A stretch of DNA of 64,000 bases from Fredericiella sp038205395 (GTDB taxonomy: Bacteria; Chloroflexota; Anaerolineae; Caldilineales; Caldilineaceae): assembly GCA_038205395.1 (NCBI GenBank), contig JBBRBX010000010.1, positions 1 through 64,000 of the forward strand, written 5' to 3'. Below the pieces are notes generated by a model, which saw nothing but the letters and a program-made list of their open reading frames with translations, did no database searches and was not told the origin of the DNA. A program made the position numbers and the translations under genes. The number at the start of each line of letters is the position of its first letter. Positions within the stretch are counted from its first letter, which is position 1. Positions 44,491 to 54,195 of this stretch are shown one piece after another.

Positions 44491-44514
44491 AAAAGCCGCC
44501 TGCGGGCGGCTTTT
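44491..44514. terminator. Strong bidirectional terminator
   Basis: AAAAGCCGCC and GGCGGCTTTT form a perfect 10-bp hairpin with a four-base loop, giving U-runs on both strands. It ends the PA14 gene rightward and the NUDIX/oligopeptide operon leftward. Confidence 0.85.
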
Positions 44515-44516
44515 CA

Positions 44517-45161
44517 CTACCCATCAGCCAGCACCTGGGCGACAAACCGATGGCCGGCAGCGCGAAAATGCCCCCAATCCGCCCAGGCAGCCGACTGCGC
44601 ACCCACACCATCCAGTACGGTGGCGACGCCGGCCAGTTCGCCAGGGTCGCACCACTCCCAGCCGGCAATCTGTTCGTCTGGGTCCGTGGGCTGGAGGATG
44701 GCGCCGGGCGGCATCTGCACGAGAAAGAAGTAAGTGGCAAATTCAACCGGCCCCATGTGGCGGTGGAAAAGGTCGTAGGTCAGGATGCCCAACAACCGCT
44801 GCAGGTGAACCTCGCCGGGGGCGGCGCCAAGCCACAGCCCGGTTTCCTCGTATAGTTCTCGCTGCAAAGCATCCAACACAGGCTCGCCGATCTGCACCCC
44901 ACCGGTCGGCAGCCGATAGCCCGTGGGTGGGTAAAAGCGCTTGATGTGCAGCAGCAGGCCGCCGGCTGGATTGCTGCGCTGCATCACATAGCAGATTTCA
45001 GCCCGCCGCCCATCCTTAGTCAACAGTTGGTGCTCACCCGTCAGAAACGGATGGTCAACACGCAGAGCCACCTGCCGCAGCAGCGCGCCGGGCCAGCGCA
45101 GCAGCAAGTCGACCGCTTCCAACGGATCAACGGCACGCGCCAGGCGCGTCAGCAGAGGCAT
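44517..45161 (-). CDS. NUDIX hydrolase
   Basis: The 214-residue protein has the NUDIX box (GGVQIGEPVLDALQRELYEETG), which coordinates Mg2+ for cleavage of nucleoside diphosphates linked to another group. An N-terminal 60-residue region precedes it. Nine bases separate it from the last binding-protein gene, so it is the final gene of the peptide-transport operon. Substrate unknown; a house-cleaning role is usual. Confidence 0.88.
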   Translation of the reverse strand: MPLLTRLARAVDPLEAVDLLLRWPGALLRQVALRVDHPFLTGEHQLLTKDGRRAEICYVMQRSNPAGGLLLHIKRFYPPTGYRLPTGGVQIGEPVLDALQRELYEETGLWLGAAPGEVHLQRLLGILTYDLFHRHMGPVEFATYFFLVQMPPGAILQPTDPDEQIAGWEWCDPGELAGVATVLDGVGAQSAAWADWGHFRAAGHRFVAQVLADG

Positions 45162-45170
45162 ACAGGCTCC

Positions 45171-46931
45171 CTACGGTTGTGAAACCGTTTTATACCAGTC
45201 ACGGATGTTCCAGTAAAAGTCCCAAGCGCCTGGCTGTACGCCAGCCAACTGCCCGCTGTATCCTATATCGCTCACCGCGCCGGTGATGAAAATATAGGGG
45301 AGGTCATCATAGATACGCCGGGCAATCTGCTTGTAGAGCGGGGCGCGATCTTCCGGCCGGCAGCCGGGCAGCGTATTGGCCTCCTGCAAAAGCCGATCCA
45401 CCTCGGGATTCTGATAGCTGACAAAATTGAAATCGCTGCCCGGACGGTCGTGCTCCGCCGTCCACAGCCAATCATCATTCGGATCGGAGCCTAACCCTGC
45501 CCAGCCTGTGATGGCTATGTCGTAGCGCTGGCTCAGCAGGCGTGTGGCCAAGACGGAGGCATCGAGCCGCGTAACGGTGATGTCAAAGCCAACCGAATTA
45601 AGTTGGTCCTGCACCAGGTCCGCCAACTGCTCGTGCAGCGTATTCCCCGCTACAACCAGCAGTTCAAGCACCAAAGGTGTTGTAGCACGTTCCCGAATGC
45701 CATCGTTATTGGTGTCGATCCAGCCTGCATCTTCAAGCAGCTGGCGTGCGGCTACAGGATCATAGGTATAGGGCGCCAGTTCCGTGTCGTGCGCCCAGGG
45801 GATCACCGGCAGAACATTGGAGGCAATGCGGTAACCGCGCGTGAGATAGATGCTTGCGATCACCGTGTCATAATCTATGGCGCGTGCGATCGCCTGCCGG
45901 ACACTCAAATCAGCAAGAACGGGGTGCGGCTCCTGCAGAAGGCGGTTGCCGGCTTCATCCAGCCCCGGCTGCGGGTTTTCCGGATTGGCCAGGTTGAGCG
46001 CAATGAAGTCATAGCCGTCAGTGTTGACGCCAAAGACGCTGATGGCCGGATCCGCCTGCGCGCCGGCCAGTTGGGAGGCATCCAGCGACGTAACATCCAG
46101 GCTGCCGTCCAGCAGTTGTGCAAAACGCTGCGTCGCATCAGGCTGGATCGCAAATATCAGCCGTTCCGCCTGTGGTTCGCCCTGCCAATAGCGTGGATTG
46201 CGGCGCATAACGATATTCTCATTCGGCGTCCAGCTCTGAAAGACAAAAGGGCCGGCGCTGACAGGAGGGCTGGTGTTGTAAGAACTTTCCATGATATCAG
46301 TGGCGTCCGCGGCATAGAGGTGGCTGGGCAGCCAGCCAAAACGCAGCACTCCCAACCCGTCACACAGCAGCCGGCGGAAGCGCACCTGCACGCGCAGGGG
46401 CGACAACACATCGATGCCGGCCAGGTTGTCGAAGGCCGCTTTGAGCGGTGACTCCACCTGATCGCCCACAATGGCGTCATACGTAAATTTGAGATCGGCG
46501 GCATCCACAGGATCGCCGTCGCTCCAATTGATGTTGGGGCGCAGAGCGAATGTGTAGGTAAGCCCATCAGGCGACGCTTCCCAACTTTCCGCCATGGCGT
46601 TATCCGCGCTTAACTGGCCGGTGAACGGATTTTGGCCGAGCAGCGAAGGGAAAATCAACTGGTTGACCAGGGCAGCGGTGCTGTTGGTGGCCAGAACCGG
46701 ATTCAAGCTGTCGGGGTCGCCATGCAGCGCTAGCGTGAGGGTTCCCCCACGTGGGGCAACCACCGCAGCATCCGGCGTGGGCGTCGGAAGTGAAATGCTG
46801 ACCACAGGGTCGCTGTCACACCCTCCTGCTGCTGCTCCTGCCGCCAGCAGCAGGGGCAGCAGCAGGCAGAAACGCAGCAGCCGGCGCCGCCACAGCTTAG
46901 CGCTTGTTGCGCAGCATCGGGTCCAACGCAT
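45171..46931 (-). CDS. Oligopeptide ABC substrate-binding lipoprotein 3 (family 5)
   Basis: The 586-residue protein has a signal with an AGGC lipobox near residue 37, then a family-5 (OppA/DppA) fold in the usual order: GGTLTLALHGDPDSLNP, the WSDGDPVDAADLKFTYD region, SAGPFVFQSW, PHPVLADLSVRQAIARAIDYD and the C-terminal GCRPEDRAPLYKQI. It closely resembles the protein at 49097-50854, so the two are recent relatives. It overlaps the permease gene by 35 bases, and no permease or ATPase follows it. Ligand peptide unknown. Confidence 0.9.
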   Translation of the reverse strand: MRWTRCCATSAKLWRRRLLRFCLLLPLLLAAGAAAGGCDSDPVVSISLPTPTPDAAVVAPRGGTLTLALHGDPDSLNPVLATNSTAALVNQLIFPSLLGQNPFTGQLSADNAMAESWEASPDGLTYTFALRPNINWSDGDPVDAADLKFTYDAIVGDQVESPLKAAFDNLAGIDVLSPLRVQVRFRRLLCDGLGVLRFGWLPSHLYAADATDIMESSYNTSPPVSAGPFVFQSWTPNENIVMRRNPRYWQGEPQAERLIFAIQPDATQRFAQLLDGSLDVTSLDASQLAGAQADPAISVFGVNTDGYDFIALNLANPENPQPGLDEAGNRLLQEPHPVLADLSVRQAIARAIDYDTVIASIYLTRGYRIASNVLPVIPWAHDTELAPYTYDPVAARQLLEDAGWIDTNNDGIRERATTPLVLELLVVAGNTLHEQLADLVQDQLNSVGFDITVTRLDASVLATRLLSQRYDIAITGWAGLGSDPNDDWLWTAEHDRPGSDFNFVSYQNPEVDRLLQEANTLPGCRPEDRAPLYKQIARRIYDDLPYIFITGAVSDIGYSGQLAGVQPGAWDFYWNIRDWYKTVSQP

Positions 46932-47931
46932 CACGCAGACCATCACCAATCAGATAGAAGGCCAGCACCGTCAATGTCGTGAGAATGCCGGGCCAGAAGA
47001 GAAGATGCAGCGCCGCCAATTGTCCCGTGGCCGGATCGCGCAAAAAGACAAAGTCATTGGCGCGGTACAGCATGTTGCCCCATGAGGGTGTGGGCGGCTG
47101 CACACCAACGCCCAGAAAGCTGAGCACCGACTCGGTCAAAATCAGGGCGCCAACATCGATGGCCGTGATCACAATGATCACCGGCAGGCTGTTGGGGATG
47201 ACATGCTGCAGCAGCACACGCCGGCTGGTGGCGCCGATGGCGCGCGCAGAAAGCGTGTAGTCAAGCGAACGAATTTTGAGCACATTGCCGCGCATAAAAC
47301 GCGCCGTACCAAACCAGCCCAGCAATCCCAGATAGAGGGTGAGGATCATAGGGCTGGGTCGAAAAAGCGCGTTGATGATGATCAGCAGATAGATGTCGGG
47401 GATGGAAGTAAAAATGCTGAGCACCCACATAAAGATGTCATCCACGATACCGCCGAAATAGCCGGCGGCAGCGCCTACAAACGCCCCCAGCAGCATGGCG
47501 ATCGCCGCCGCCACTACCGCAATGCTGAGGCTGATGCGTCCGCCGTAGAGAAGGCGCGACAACTGGTCGCGACCCAACTGGTCTGTCCCCAGCCAGTGCG
47601 GCACGCCGCCCGATTGGTAGAGAAGCGCAGGCGCCGTTGTCGTATCCGCACCCGTGAGCCACTGCAGATAGGGCCAGAGATAAGGGGGCGCAAAAGCTTG
47701 CGCTGGATCCGTTGTGGAGGGGTCGACGCCAAGCGCGCTCGAAATGACGCCGGCGCCAAGCGCCAACACTATAATCACAAACAGAAAACTGAGTGCAAGC
47801 AAGGTAAGCTTGTCACGGCGCAAACTTTGCAGCGCCATTTCCCCATAGGTCTGCGGCTTGCGACGCAGCACGGAATCATTTGCGCTGGGCGGATAGCCAC
47901 CGGCTATGCTTTGCGCCTGGTCAATCGCCAT
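46897..47931 (-). CDS. Oligopeptide ABC permease C, module 2
   Basis: The 344-residue DppC/OppC-type permease has an N-terminal cytoplasmic region, six membrane segments and the EAA-type loop (ARAIGATSRRVLLQHVIPNSLP), ending in GDGLRDALDPMLRNKR. AAGGAAC precedes the ATG. It pairs with the B-type permease 24 bases upstream. Confidence 0.92.
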   Translation of the reverse strand: MAIDQAQSIAGGYPPSANDSVLRRKPQTYGEMALQSLRRDKLTLLALSFLFVIIVLALGAGVISSALGVDPSTTDPAQAFAPPYLWPYLQWLTGADTTTAPALLYQSGGVPHWLGTDQLGRDQLSRLLYGGRISLSIAVVAAAIAMLLGAFVGAAAGYFGGIVDDIFMWVLSIFTSIPDIYLLIIINALFRPSPMILTLYLGLLGWFGTARFMRGNVLKIRSLDYTLSARAIGATSRRVLLQHVIPNSLPVIIVITAIDVGALILTESVLSFLGVGVQPPTPSWGNMLYRANDFVFLRDPATGQLAALHLLFWPGILTTLTVLAFYLIGDGLRDALDPMLRNKR

Positions 47932-47955
47932 GAAGTTCCTTCTGGTCTCAAACGC

Positions 47956-49023
47956 CTACTCGAGACGCACCCGTGGATCCACCAGGGCATAGAAAATATC
48001 CGACAGCAGATAGCCCACAATGGTCAGCACGGCAAAGAACATGCCGGAACCAAGCACGAGGGGATAATCTTGTTGAAAAACGGCATTGATCGTCAGACGC
48101 CCCATCCCCGGCCAGGCAAAAATGGTCTCCGTGACGACAGCGCCGCCCAGTACACCCACCAGCGCCGGCCCCAGCACCGTCATCAGCGGAATCAAAGAAT
48201 TGCGCAGCGCATGGACAAACCAAACCTGCGTGCCGGAAAGTCCTTTAGCGCGCGCTGTGCGCACATAGTCGGTGTGGATCACTTCCAGCGTTTCCGTGCG
48301 CATGATCCGGCTAAAGAAGGCGATCGGGCCAAACGATAGCACCGCTACGGGCAAAATCAGGTGCCGGATCCGGTCGCCCAAGTCGCTTTCGCCCGTCAGC
48401 GAGACGGTTTGTCGCCCACCCACTGGCAGCCACTGCAGCCAGACGGCAAAAACCAGCAGCAGCAGCAGCCCCATCCAATAGATAGGCACCGAGCGAAAGA
48501 GTACGGCAAAAACGCGCACGAGATTGTCGAACAGCGAGCCACGATAGACGGCGCTGAGCACGCCCAGCGGCACACCAATCAGCAGCGATAAAATCAGGCT
48601 GATCAGCCCCAACTCCAGCGTGGCCCACATCCGTTCCGTGAGCCGCTCCCAGACCGGCTGTTTGGTGTCGATACTCGTGCCCAAATCCCCGCGCAGCACA
48701 CCGCCGCCGGTGTCACACACGGTATAGCTGACGGTGGGCAGATAGGTGCAGCGCACCTTGTCGCTGCTGAATTCGGCGACGGCGTCGCCAGGGCGCAGCG
48801 TGATGCCGGCAAACCAGCGCAGATATTGAACGGGCTGCGACTGATCCAGCCCCAACTGGCGGCGCAGGATCGCTTTGGCTTCCGGTGTAATATTGCGGTC
48901 GCCGGCGGTGCGCAGCGATACCGGGTCGCCGGGCGCCATAGAAACCAGGATAAAGCTCAGGATACTGATGCCGAGGAGGATGGGAATGGCCTGCAAAAGC
49001 CGTCGAATGATATATCGCCACAT
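47956..49023 (-). CDS. Oligopeptide ABC permease B, module 2
   Basis: The 355-residue OppB/DppB-type permease begins with the conserved MWRYIIRRLLQAIPILLG and has about six membrane segments. The loop after the first segment carries a Cys pair (about residues 88 and 98). The C-terminal half has the EAA-type loop (RTARAKGLSGTQVWFVHALRN). It lies after a hairpin downstream of the binding-protein gene. Confidence 0.92.
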   Translation of the reverse strand: MWRYIIRRLLQAIPILLGISILSFILVSMAPGDPVSLRTAGDRNITPEAKAILRRQLGLDQSQPVQYLRWFAGITLRPGDAVAEFSSDKVRCTYLPTVSYTVCDTGGGVLRGDLGTSIDTKQPVWERLTERMWATLELGLISLILSLLIGVPLGVLSAVYRGSLFDNLVRVFAVLFRSVPIYWMGLLLLLVFAVWLQWLPVGGRQTVSLTGESDLGDRIRHLILPVAVLSFGPIAFFSRIMRTETLEVIHTDYVRTARAKGLSGTQVWFVHALRNSLIPLMTVLGPALVGVLGGAVVTETIFAWPGMGRLTINAVFQQDYPLVLGSGMFFAVLTIVGYLLSDIFYALVDPRVRLE

Positions 49024-49044
49024 AGGGTTGATTGGGAAAAGAGG

Positions 49045-49071
49045 TGACAGCCGGCACTATGCCGGCTGTCA
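49045..49071 (-). other. Stem-loop between binding-protein 2 and permease B genes
   Basis: TGACAGCCGGC and GCCGGCTGTCA form a perfect 11-bp stem with the loop actat, starting 22 bases after the permease start side and 26 bases from the binding-protein stop. Followed by CTTTT on the minus strand, it may partly terminate or stabilise the upstream message. Confidence 0.75.
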
Positions 49072-49096
49072 TCTGCAATGTGCTGCTAACACAGGC

Positions 49097-50854
49097 CTAC
49101 GGCTGCAAGGACTTCTGATACCACTGGTGCATGTTCCACTTGAAGCTCCACGTCTGCGGATCGACGTTGCCCCAATCGTTGTTGTAGAAGGCATTGCTGA
49201 CGCGGCCGTTCAAGAAGATGTAGGGCACATCATCGTGGATAATCTGCTGAATCTCCTTGTAGATCGGCGCGCGGTCTTCCGGCTTGCAGCCAGGCACCGA
49301 ATAGCCCTGCTTGAGCAAATCTTCAAGCTTGGCATTCTGGTAGCTGGTGTTGTTAAAACCACTGCCCACTACGTCAAACTGGGAAGACCAAAAAACTTCG
49401 TCGTTGGGGTCGCTGCCAATGTTGGTCCAGCCGAGAATATACATGTCATAAGTCTGGGCATCCATCTGACCCAACAGCGTGCCGAAGTCAATCGACTGGA
49501 AGTCAACGTTGATGCCGACCTGCTTGAGTTGATCCTGCACATACACGCCGATGTCTTCGCGCGTGGTGTTGCCGGCGTTGGTCAGCAGCCCCAGCTTCAT
49601 CTCCTTGCCATCCTTCTCGCGGATGCCGTCACCATTGCTGTCCGTCCAGCCCGCCTCTTCTAGCAGCGCCTTGGCCTGTTCTAAGTCATAGGCGTAGGGC
49701 TGGATATCCTTGTTGATGGCCCATTCAATCGTCGGCAGCACGTTGGCAGCCATCGGATAGCCCTGGCCCAACAGAATGTTGTCGATGATCGACTGGTAGT
49801 TGATGGCATGGGCAATCGCCTGGCGCACACGCACATCACCCAAAATCGGGTGCGGGGGCTGCGGGACAAGATTGCCGTCCGCATCGCGGCCATCTATTGG
49901 GTTGGCAGGATCAGCCAGGTTCAGGCCGATATAGTTGTAGCCGTCGTCATAGTACTGGAAGCGAGCCAGGTCGGGGTCTTGTTCCGCCGAAGCGATCTGG
50001 TTGGGCTGCACTTCGAGGTAGTCGATCTCGCCGCTCTGCAGCTGCGCCAGGCGGGCGCCGGCATCGGGCACGACGCGCACAATACTGCCATCCATGTGCG
50101 GGGCGCCTTCCCAATAGTTTTCGTTGCGCGTCACAATAAAGTTATCGTCACGCGTCCAACTCTGGAAGAGGAAGGGGCCGGCGGAGACGCGTGGGGCTTC
50201 AATTTCCGGGCCCGTCATCACATCGCTAAAGTCGGCGGCGTAGAGATGGCTGGGCAGCCAGCCCAAGCCGACATCGCCCAGCGCATCACACTTCACCTGT
50301 TTGAATTTCACCACGACCGTCAGCGGGTCGGGGGCTTCAATGCTCTCAATGCCTTCCCACACATAGGTGCGCGGCGATTCTACATTGGGGGCGTTGACGG
50401 CATCATAGGTGTACTTGAAGTCTGCAGAGTCCACCGGCTCACCATCACTCCAGGTCACGCCGTCGCGCAGCTTGAAGGTCCAAGTAAGGCCATCTTCCGA
50501 TGTCGTCCAGCTTTCCGCCATAGCGCCGAAGTCAGGCGAATACTCGCCGGTTTTCGGGTCTACGGCAATCAAGCCGGGATAGAGATAACCGACCACAATG
50601 CTGCTGACCGAATCATCATAGAGAATCGGGTTGAAATTGGAGGCGTCCGAGCCGCTCGCCTCGGTCCAGGTGCCGCCGTTGACAATTTCACCAGGGGCAG
50701 CGCTGCTTGCGGCGCCGGACTGGTTGGCGCTGCCGGCAGAGGGCGCTGCGGCTGGGGCGACAGGCACCGGCTGCACACAGCCGGCCACGAGCAGGGCCAG
50801 CATGGCGAGCAGTACACCTACAGAGAGCAACTTGCGTGGTCGGTTCTGCGACAT
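49097..50854 (-). CDS. Oligopeptide ABC substrate-binding lipoprotein 2 (family 5)
   Basis: The 585-residue protein has a lipobox LLVAGC near residue 27, then a family-5 fold in the usual order (PHPILGDVRVRQAIAHAIN at about residue 345). It ends in VPGCKPEDRAPIYKEI, as in binding protein 3. The ATG at 50854 has AAAGG upstream; the longer frame to 50896 is rejected. It is a useful internal comparator for the permuted protein at 55550-57457. Confidence 0.92.
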   Translation of the reverse strand: MSQNRPRKLLSVGVLLAMLALLVAGCVQPVPVAPAAAPSAGSANQSGAASSAAPGEIVNGGTWTEASGSDASNFNPILYDDSVSSIVVGYLYPGLIAVDPKTGEYSPDFGAMAESWTTSEDGLTWTFKLRDGVTWSDGEPVDSADFKYTYDAVNAPNVESPRTYVWEGIESIEAPDPLTVVVKFKQVKCDALGDVGLGWLPSHLYAADFSDVMTGPEIEAPRVSAGPFLFQSWTRDDNFIVTRNENYWEGAPHMDGSIVRVVPDAGARLAQLQSGEIDYLEVQPNQIASAEQDPDLARFQYYDDGYNYIGLNLADPANPIDGRDADGNLVPQPPHPILGDVRVRQAIAHAINYQSIIDNILLGQGYPMAANVLPTIEWAINKDIQPYAYDLEQAKALLEEAGWTDSNGDGIREKDGKEMKLGLLTNAGNTTREDIGVYVQDQLKQVGINVDFQSIDFGTLLGQMDAQTYDMYILGWTNIGSDPNDEVFWSSQFDVVGSGFNNTSYQNAKLEDLLKQGYSVPGCKPEDRAPIYKEIQQIIHDDVPYIFLNGRVSNAFYNNDWGNVDPQTWSFKWNMHQWYQKSLQP

Positions 50855-50910
50855 GGGCTTATCCTTTCTATGCCAGATAGTTGTCTGAAACAACATCGCT
50901 TAATCCGGAC

Positions 50911-51933
50911 TTAAATACCAGTGAGCGGTGTATCCTTGCCGAGAGCATCCACCAGATGGCAAGCCACCCAATGGTCGGTGCGCTTTTCTTCAAAAGCCGG
51001 TTCAACCTGTTTGCAAATATCCTGCGCCAGTGGGCAGCGGGGATGGAAGCGACAGCCGGAAGGCGGATTGAGCGGCGACGGCACTTCGCCTGTCAGCACA
51101 ACGCGCTCGCGTTTGCGCCGCGGGTCCGGCACCGGGATGGCGGAGAGCAGCGCCCGCGTGTACGGGTGCAGCGGGTCGCGGTACAAATCCTCGCGCGAGG
51201 TGACCTCGACCAGCTTACCCAAGTACATCACACCGACGCGGTCGCTGATGTGTTCCACTACACTCAGATCGTGGGCGACAAACAGGTAGGAGAAGCCAAA
51301 TTCGCGCTGCAGTTCCTTGAGCAGATTGAGAATCTGTGACTGAATGGAGACATCCAGCGCCGAAACCGGCTCATCACAGACGATAAAGCGCGGACGCAGC
51401 GAAAGGGCGCGAGCAATACCGATGCGCTGGCGCTGGCCGCCGGAAAATTCGTGCGGGTAACGGTGGGCGTGATAGGGATTCAGCCCCACCTTATCCAGCA
51501 TCTCCTGCACGGTGGCGTTGCGCTCGGTCTTGTTCTTGACGCCGTGGATCAACAGCCCTTCGGCGATGATGTCGCCCACCGGCATACGCGGGTCCAGCGA
51601 GGAATAGGGATCCTGAAAGACAACCTGCATCTGCCGGCGCAGCGCCTTCAATTCGCTGGAACGCAGATTGAAGACATCTTGCCCATCAAAAAAGACGGAG
51701 CCTGCCGTAGCCGGGATAAGACGCAAAATCGTACGCGAGACGGTTGTTTTGCCGCAACCCGATTCGCCCACTAAGCCAAACGTTTCCCCCTCGCGCACGG
51801 TGAAGCTGACGTCGTCCACCGCCTTGACGTTAGCGACCACACGCTGAAACAGACCCGCGCGCACAGGGAAGTACGTTTTTAAATTCTGAACAACCAGTAT
51901 GTCTCGTTTTGAGACAGGGACAGTCACCGCCAT
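50911..51933 (-). CDS. Oligopeptide ABC ATPase F, module 2
   Basis: The 340-residue OppF-type ATPase has Walker A GESGCGKTT, the signature FSGGQRQRIGIARAL, Walker B VCDEPVSALD and the C-terminal oligopeptide-specific tail (PSGCRFHPRCPLAQDIC). Two bases separate it from the D-type ATPase stop. It works with the D-type subunit on the permease pair. Confidence 0.93.
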   Translation of the reverse strand: MAVTVPVSKRDILVVQNLKTYFPVRAGLFQRVVANVKAVDDVSFTVREGETFGLVGESGCGKTTVSRTILRLIPATAGSVFFDGQDVFNLRSSELKALRRQMQVVFQDPYSSLDPRMPVGDIIAEGLLIHGVKNKTERNATVQEMLDKVGLNPYHAHRYPHEFSGGQRQRIGIARALSLRPRFIVCDEPVSALDVSIQSQILNLLKELQREFGFSYLFVAHDLSVVEHISDRVGVMYLGKLVEVTSREDLYRDPLHPYTRALLSAIPVPDPRRKRERVVLTGEVPSPLNPPSGCRFHPRCPLAQDICKQVEPAFEEKRTDHWVACHLVDALGKDTPLTGI

Positions 51934-51935
51934 AA

Positions 51936-53060
51936 TTAACTCGCTTCGCTTACAGGCACCAATTCTTCGGTGCCTTCAAAATGCCAGCTCGCTTTTTCCA
52001 CACCGGCCCACAGATGGGCGGTGGCGGGTTGGTGCATAAAACAGCGCACACGATGCCCCGGTTTGACTTCTTCCAGCTCCGGCAGCCGCTCAGCGCACAA
52101 CTCTTTGGCATAAGGGCAGCGCGGGTGAAATTTGCAGCCGCTGGGCAGGTTGATCAGGTTGGGCACAGAGCCAGGGATCACAGCCAGCGTGTTTTGGATC
52201 ACCCCCAGGACGGGGATGGCGGCCAGCAGCCCTTCAGCATAAGGATGAAGCTGCTCATCAAAAATCGAATAGACATCCGTGTGCTCCACGATTTGCCCGG
52301 CATACATCACCGCCACCATATCGCACATTTCGGCGATCACCCCCATATCATGGGTGATCAACAAAATCGCCGTATTCAACTCGCTGCGCAGGTTGCGCAT
52401 CAGGTCAAGAATCTGCGCCTGGATGGTCACATCCAGCGCCGTAGTCGGCTCGTCGGCAATCAACAGCTTTGGCTTGCAAGCCAGCGCCATGGCAATCATC
52501 ACACGTTGCGCCATCCCGCCGGAGATTTCATGTGGGTAGGCGTCGGCGCGCCGCTGCGGATCAGCAATGCCCACTATACGCAGCAACTCCACCGCCTGCT
52601 TTTCCGACTCTTCCTTTGACAAGCGTTGATGGGTCACCAGCGCTTCAGCAATCTGGTCGCCGATGCGAAAGACAGGATTGAGGCAGCTGGTCGGCTGCTG
52701 AAAAATCATCGACATTTCATTGCCGCGCAGTTCCAGCATAACTGACTCCGGCGCTTGTGCCAGGTTTTGCTGATCAAACCAGACTTCGCCTTCCACAATC
52801 TTGCCTGAAGCCGGCAGCAGACGCATGATGGAGAGCGAGGTCACGCTCTTGCCGCTGCCCGATTCGCCCACCAGTCCCATCACCTGGCCGGGCTTGATCG
52901 AGAAATCGACGCCGTTGATTGCCTGCACAACGCCGTCTTCCGTATAGAAATAGGTCTTCAGCCCCTTTACCTTGAGCAGCGGCTCTACACCTTCGAATGG
53001 ATCAACGGCAGTATAGGAGGTGGAAGAAGACTCCCTAGGAGTAGAATTTTCATTCATCAT
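51936..53060 (-). CDS. Oligopeptide ABC ATPase D, module 2
   Basis: The 374-residue OppD-type ATPase has Walker A GESGSGKSVT, signature ISGGMAQRVMIAMAL, Walker B IADEPTTALD and a C-terminal GCKFHPRCPYAKELC tail. Two Met codons at 53060 and 53057 can start it; the longer frame to 53081 is rejected. It follows the module 1 permease C gene by 95 bases. Confidence 0.92.
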   Translation of the reverse strand: MMNENSTPRESSSTSYTAVDPFEGVEPLLKVKGLKTYFYTEDGVVQAINGVDFSIKPGQVMGLVGESGSGKSVTSLSIMRLLPASGKIVEGEVWFDQQNLAQAPESVMLELRGNEMSMIFQQPTSCLNPVFRIGDQIAEALVTHQRLSKEESEKQAVELLRIVGIADPQRRADAYPHEISGGMAQRVMIAMALACKPKLLIADEPTTALDVTIQAQILDLMRNLRSELNTAILLITHDMGVIAEMCDMVAVMYAGQIVEHTDVYSIFDEQLHPYAEGLLAAIPVLGVIQNTLAVIPGSVPNLINLPSGCKFHPRCPYAKELCAERLPELEEVKPGHRVRCFMHQPATAHLWAGVEKASWHFEGTEELVPVSEAS

Positions 53061-53155
53061 AAAAGTAAGATACCCCCCCATGTGCGGTCAGACCGCAACG
53101 CATGTGTCCCCAGCCTGGACGAGCAGCCAGGCCTGCGTATGTCCGGTAAAAATGC

Positions 53156-54163
53156 TTAGCGCTTCAGGCGCGGGTCGAGCGCGTCACGCAGGCCATCACC
53201 GATAAAGTTGAACGAAATAGTGACCAGACAGAGCGGGATACCCGGCACCAGCGGCAGCCACGGGTGCTGGAACATATAGCTCTGCGCCGTCGACAACATG
53301 TTGCCCCAGGAGGGAGTCGGCTCCTGCACGCCTACGCCCAAGAAGCTGAGGGCGGACTCGGCGATCACGATGCCCGCCAATCCCAGGCTGGCGTTGACCA
53401 GAATGGGGGCGATGCCGTTGGGGATAATGTGACGAAAAATGATGCGCGTGTTGGAGGCGCCCATGGCACGCAGCGACTCAACAAAATCCTGGTTGCGCAA
53501 GGTGAGCGCCATGCCGCGCATCAGGCGCGCCGCACCCGTCCACCCTAACACAATCAAAATGAAGATCAGCACGATCACTTTGTTGGCTTCGACCGCAGGC
53601 GCGGCCAGCATCCAAGCGACGCCGTTGGTAATAAAAGCGGGAATGGGCAGTTGGCCGCCGCTGCGAATCAAGATAGAGGCCGTGATCAGCAGAATCGGCA
53701 GCGTGGGCAGCGAAAGCAAGAACTCCACCACGCGCGAGATAATCGCATCCGGCCAGCCGCCAAAGAAGCCGGAAAGCGCGCCCAGTGCAACGCCCACCGA
53801 TTCCTGTAGAATTACAACGACAAAGGCAATCGTCAAAGAGACGCGTGCGCCGTATAGGACACGCGTAAACAGGTCACGCCCCAGGTGATCCACGCCCAGC
53901 AGATGGAATTCACCGGTGCTGCTCAGGATACCGGGAGGGCCTGGCCGCGAAGAGACGGCAATGTCGATGGCATCGCGTGGAAAAGGAGCAATAATCGGCG
54001 CCAGCAGCGCCATTACAAACATAATGACAATGAAGACAAGCGAGATTACAGCCAGTTTGTGGCGCCGGAAGCGGCGCGCCACCAGCGCAAACTGGCTTTC
54101 TTCCCTACCTTCACGTGGAATTTTGGCAGTGGCCAAGGGTTTGGCGTCGGCAGTTGCAGCCAT
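53156..54163 (-). CDS. Oligopeptide ABC permease C, module 1
   Basis: The 335-residue DppC-type permease has an N-terminal cytoplasmic tail, six membrane segments and an EAA-type loop (LRAMGASNTRIIFRHIIPNG) with the terminal GDGLRDALDPRLKR. GAGAGG precedes the ATG. It is 32 bases after its B-type partner. Confidence 0.92.
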   Translation of the reverse strand: MAATADAKPLATAKIPREGREESQFALVARRFRRHKLAVISLVFIVIMFVMALLAPIIAPFPRDAIDIAVSSRPGPPGILSSTGEFHLLGVDHLGRDLFTRVLYGARVSLTIAFVVVILQESVGVALGALSGFFGGWPDAIISRVVEFLLSLPTLPILLITASILIRSGGQLPIPAFITNGVAWMLAAPAVEANKVIVLIFILIVLGWTGAARLMRGMALTLRNQDFVESLRAMGASNTRIIFRHIIPNGIAPILVNASLGLAGIVIAESALSFLGVGVQEPTPSWGNMLSTAQSYMFQHPWLPLVPGIPLCLVTISFNFIGDGLRDALDPRLKR

Positions 54164-54195
54164 AAAGATCCTCTCAAAAACAACCGCAAAGACAA

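Noticed and set aside
49808..50914. Plus-strand open frame of 368 codons
   Set aside because: It is antisense to binding protein 2, a clear family-5 lipoprotein gene.
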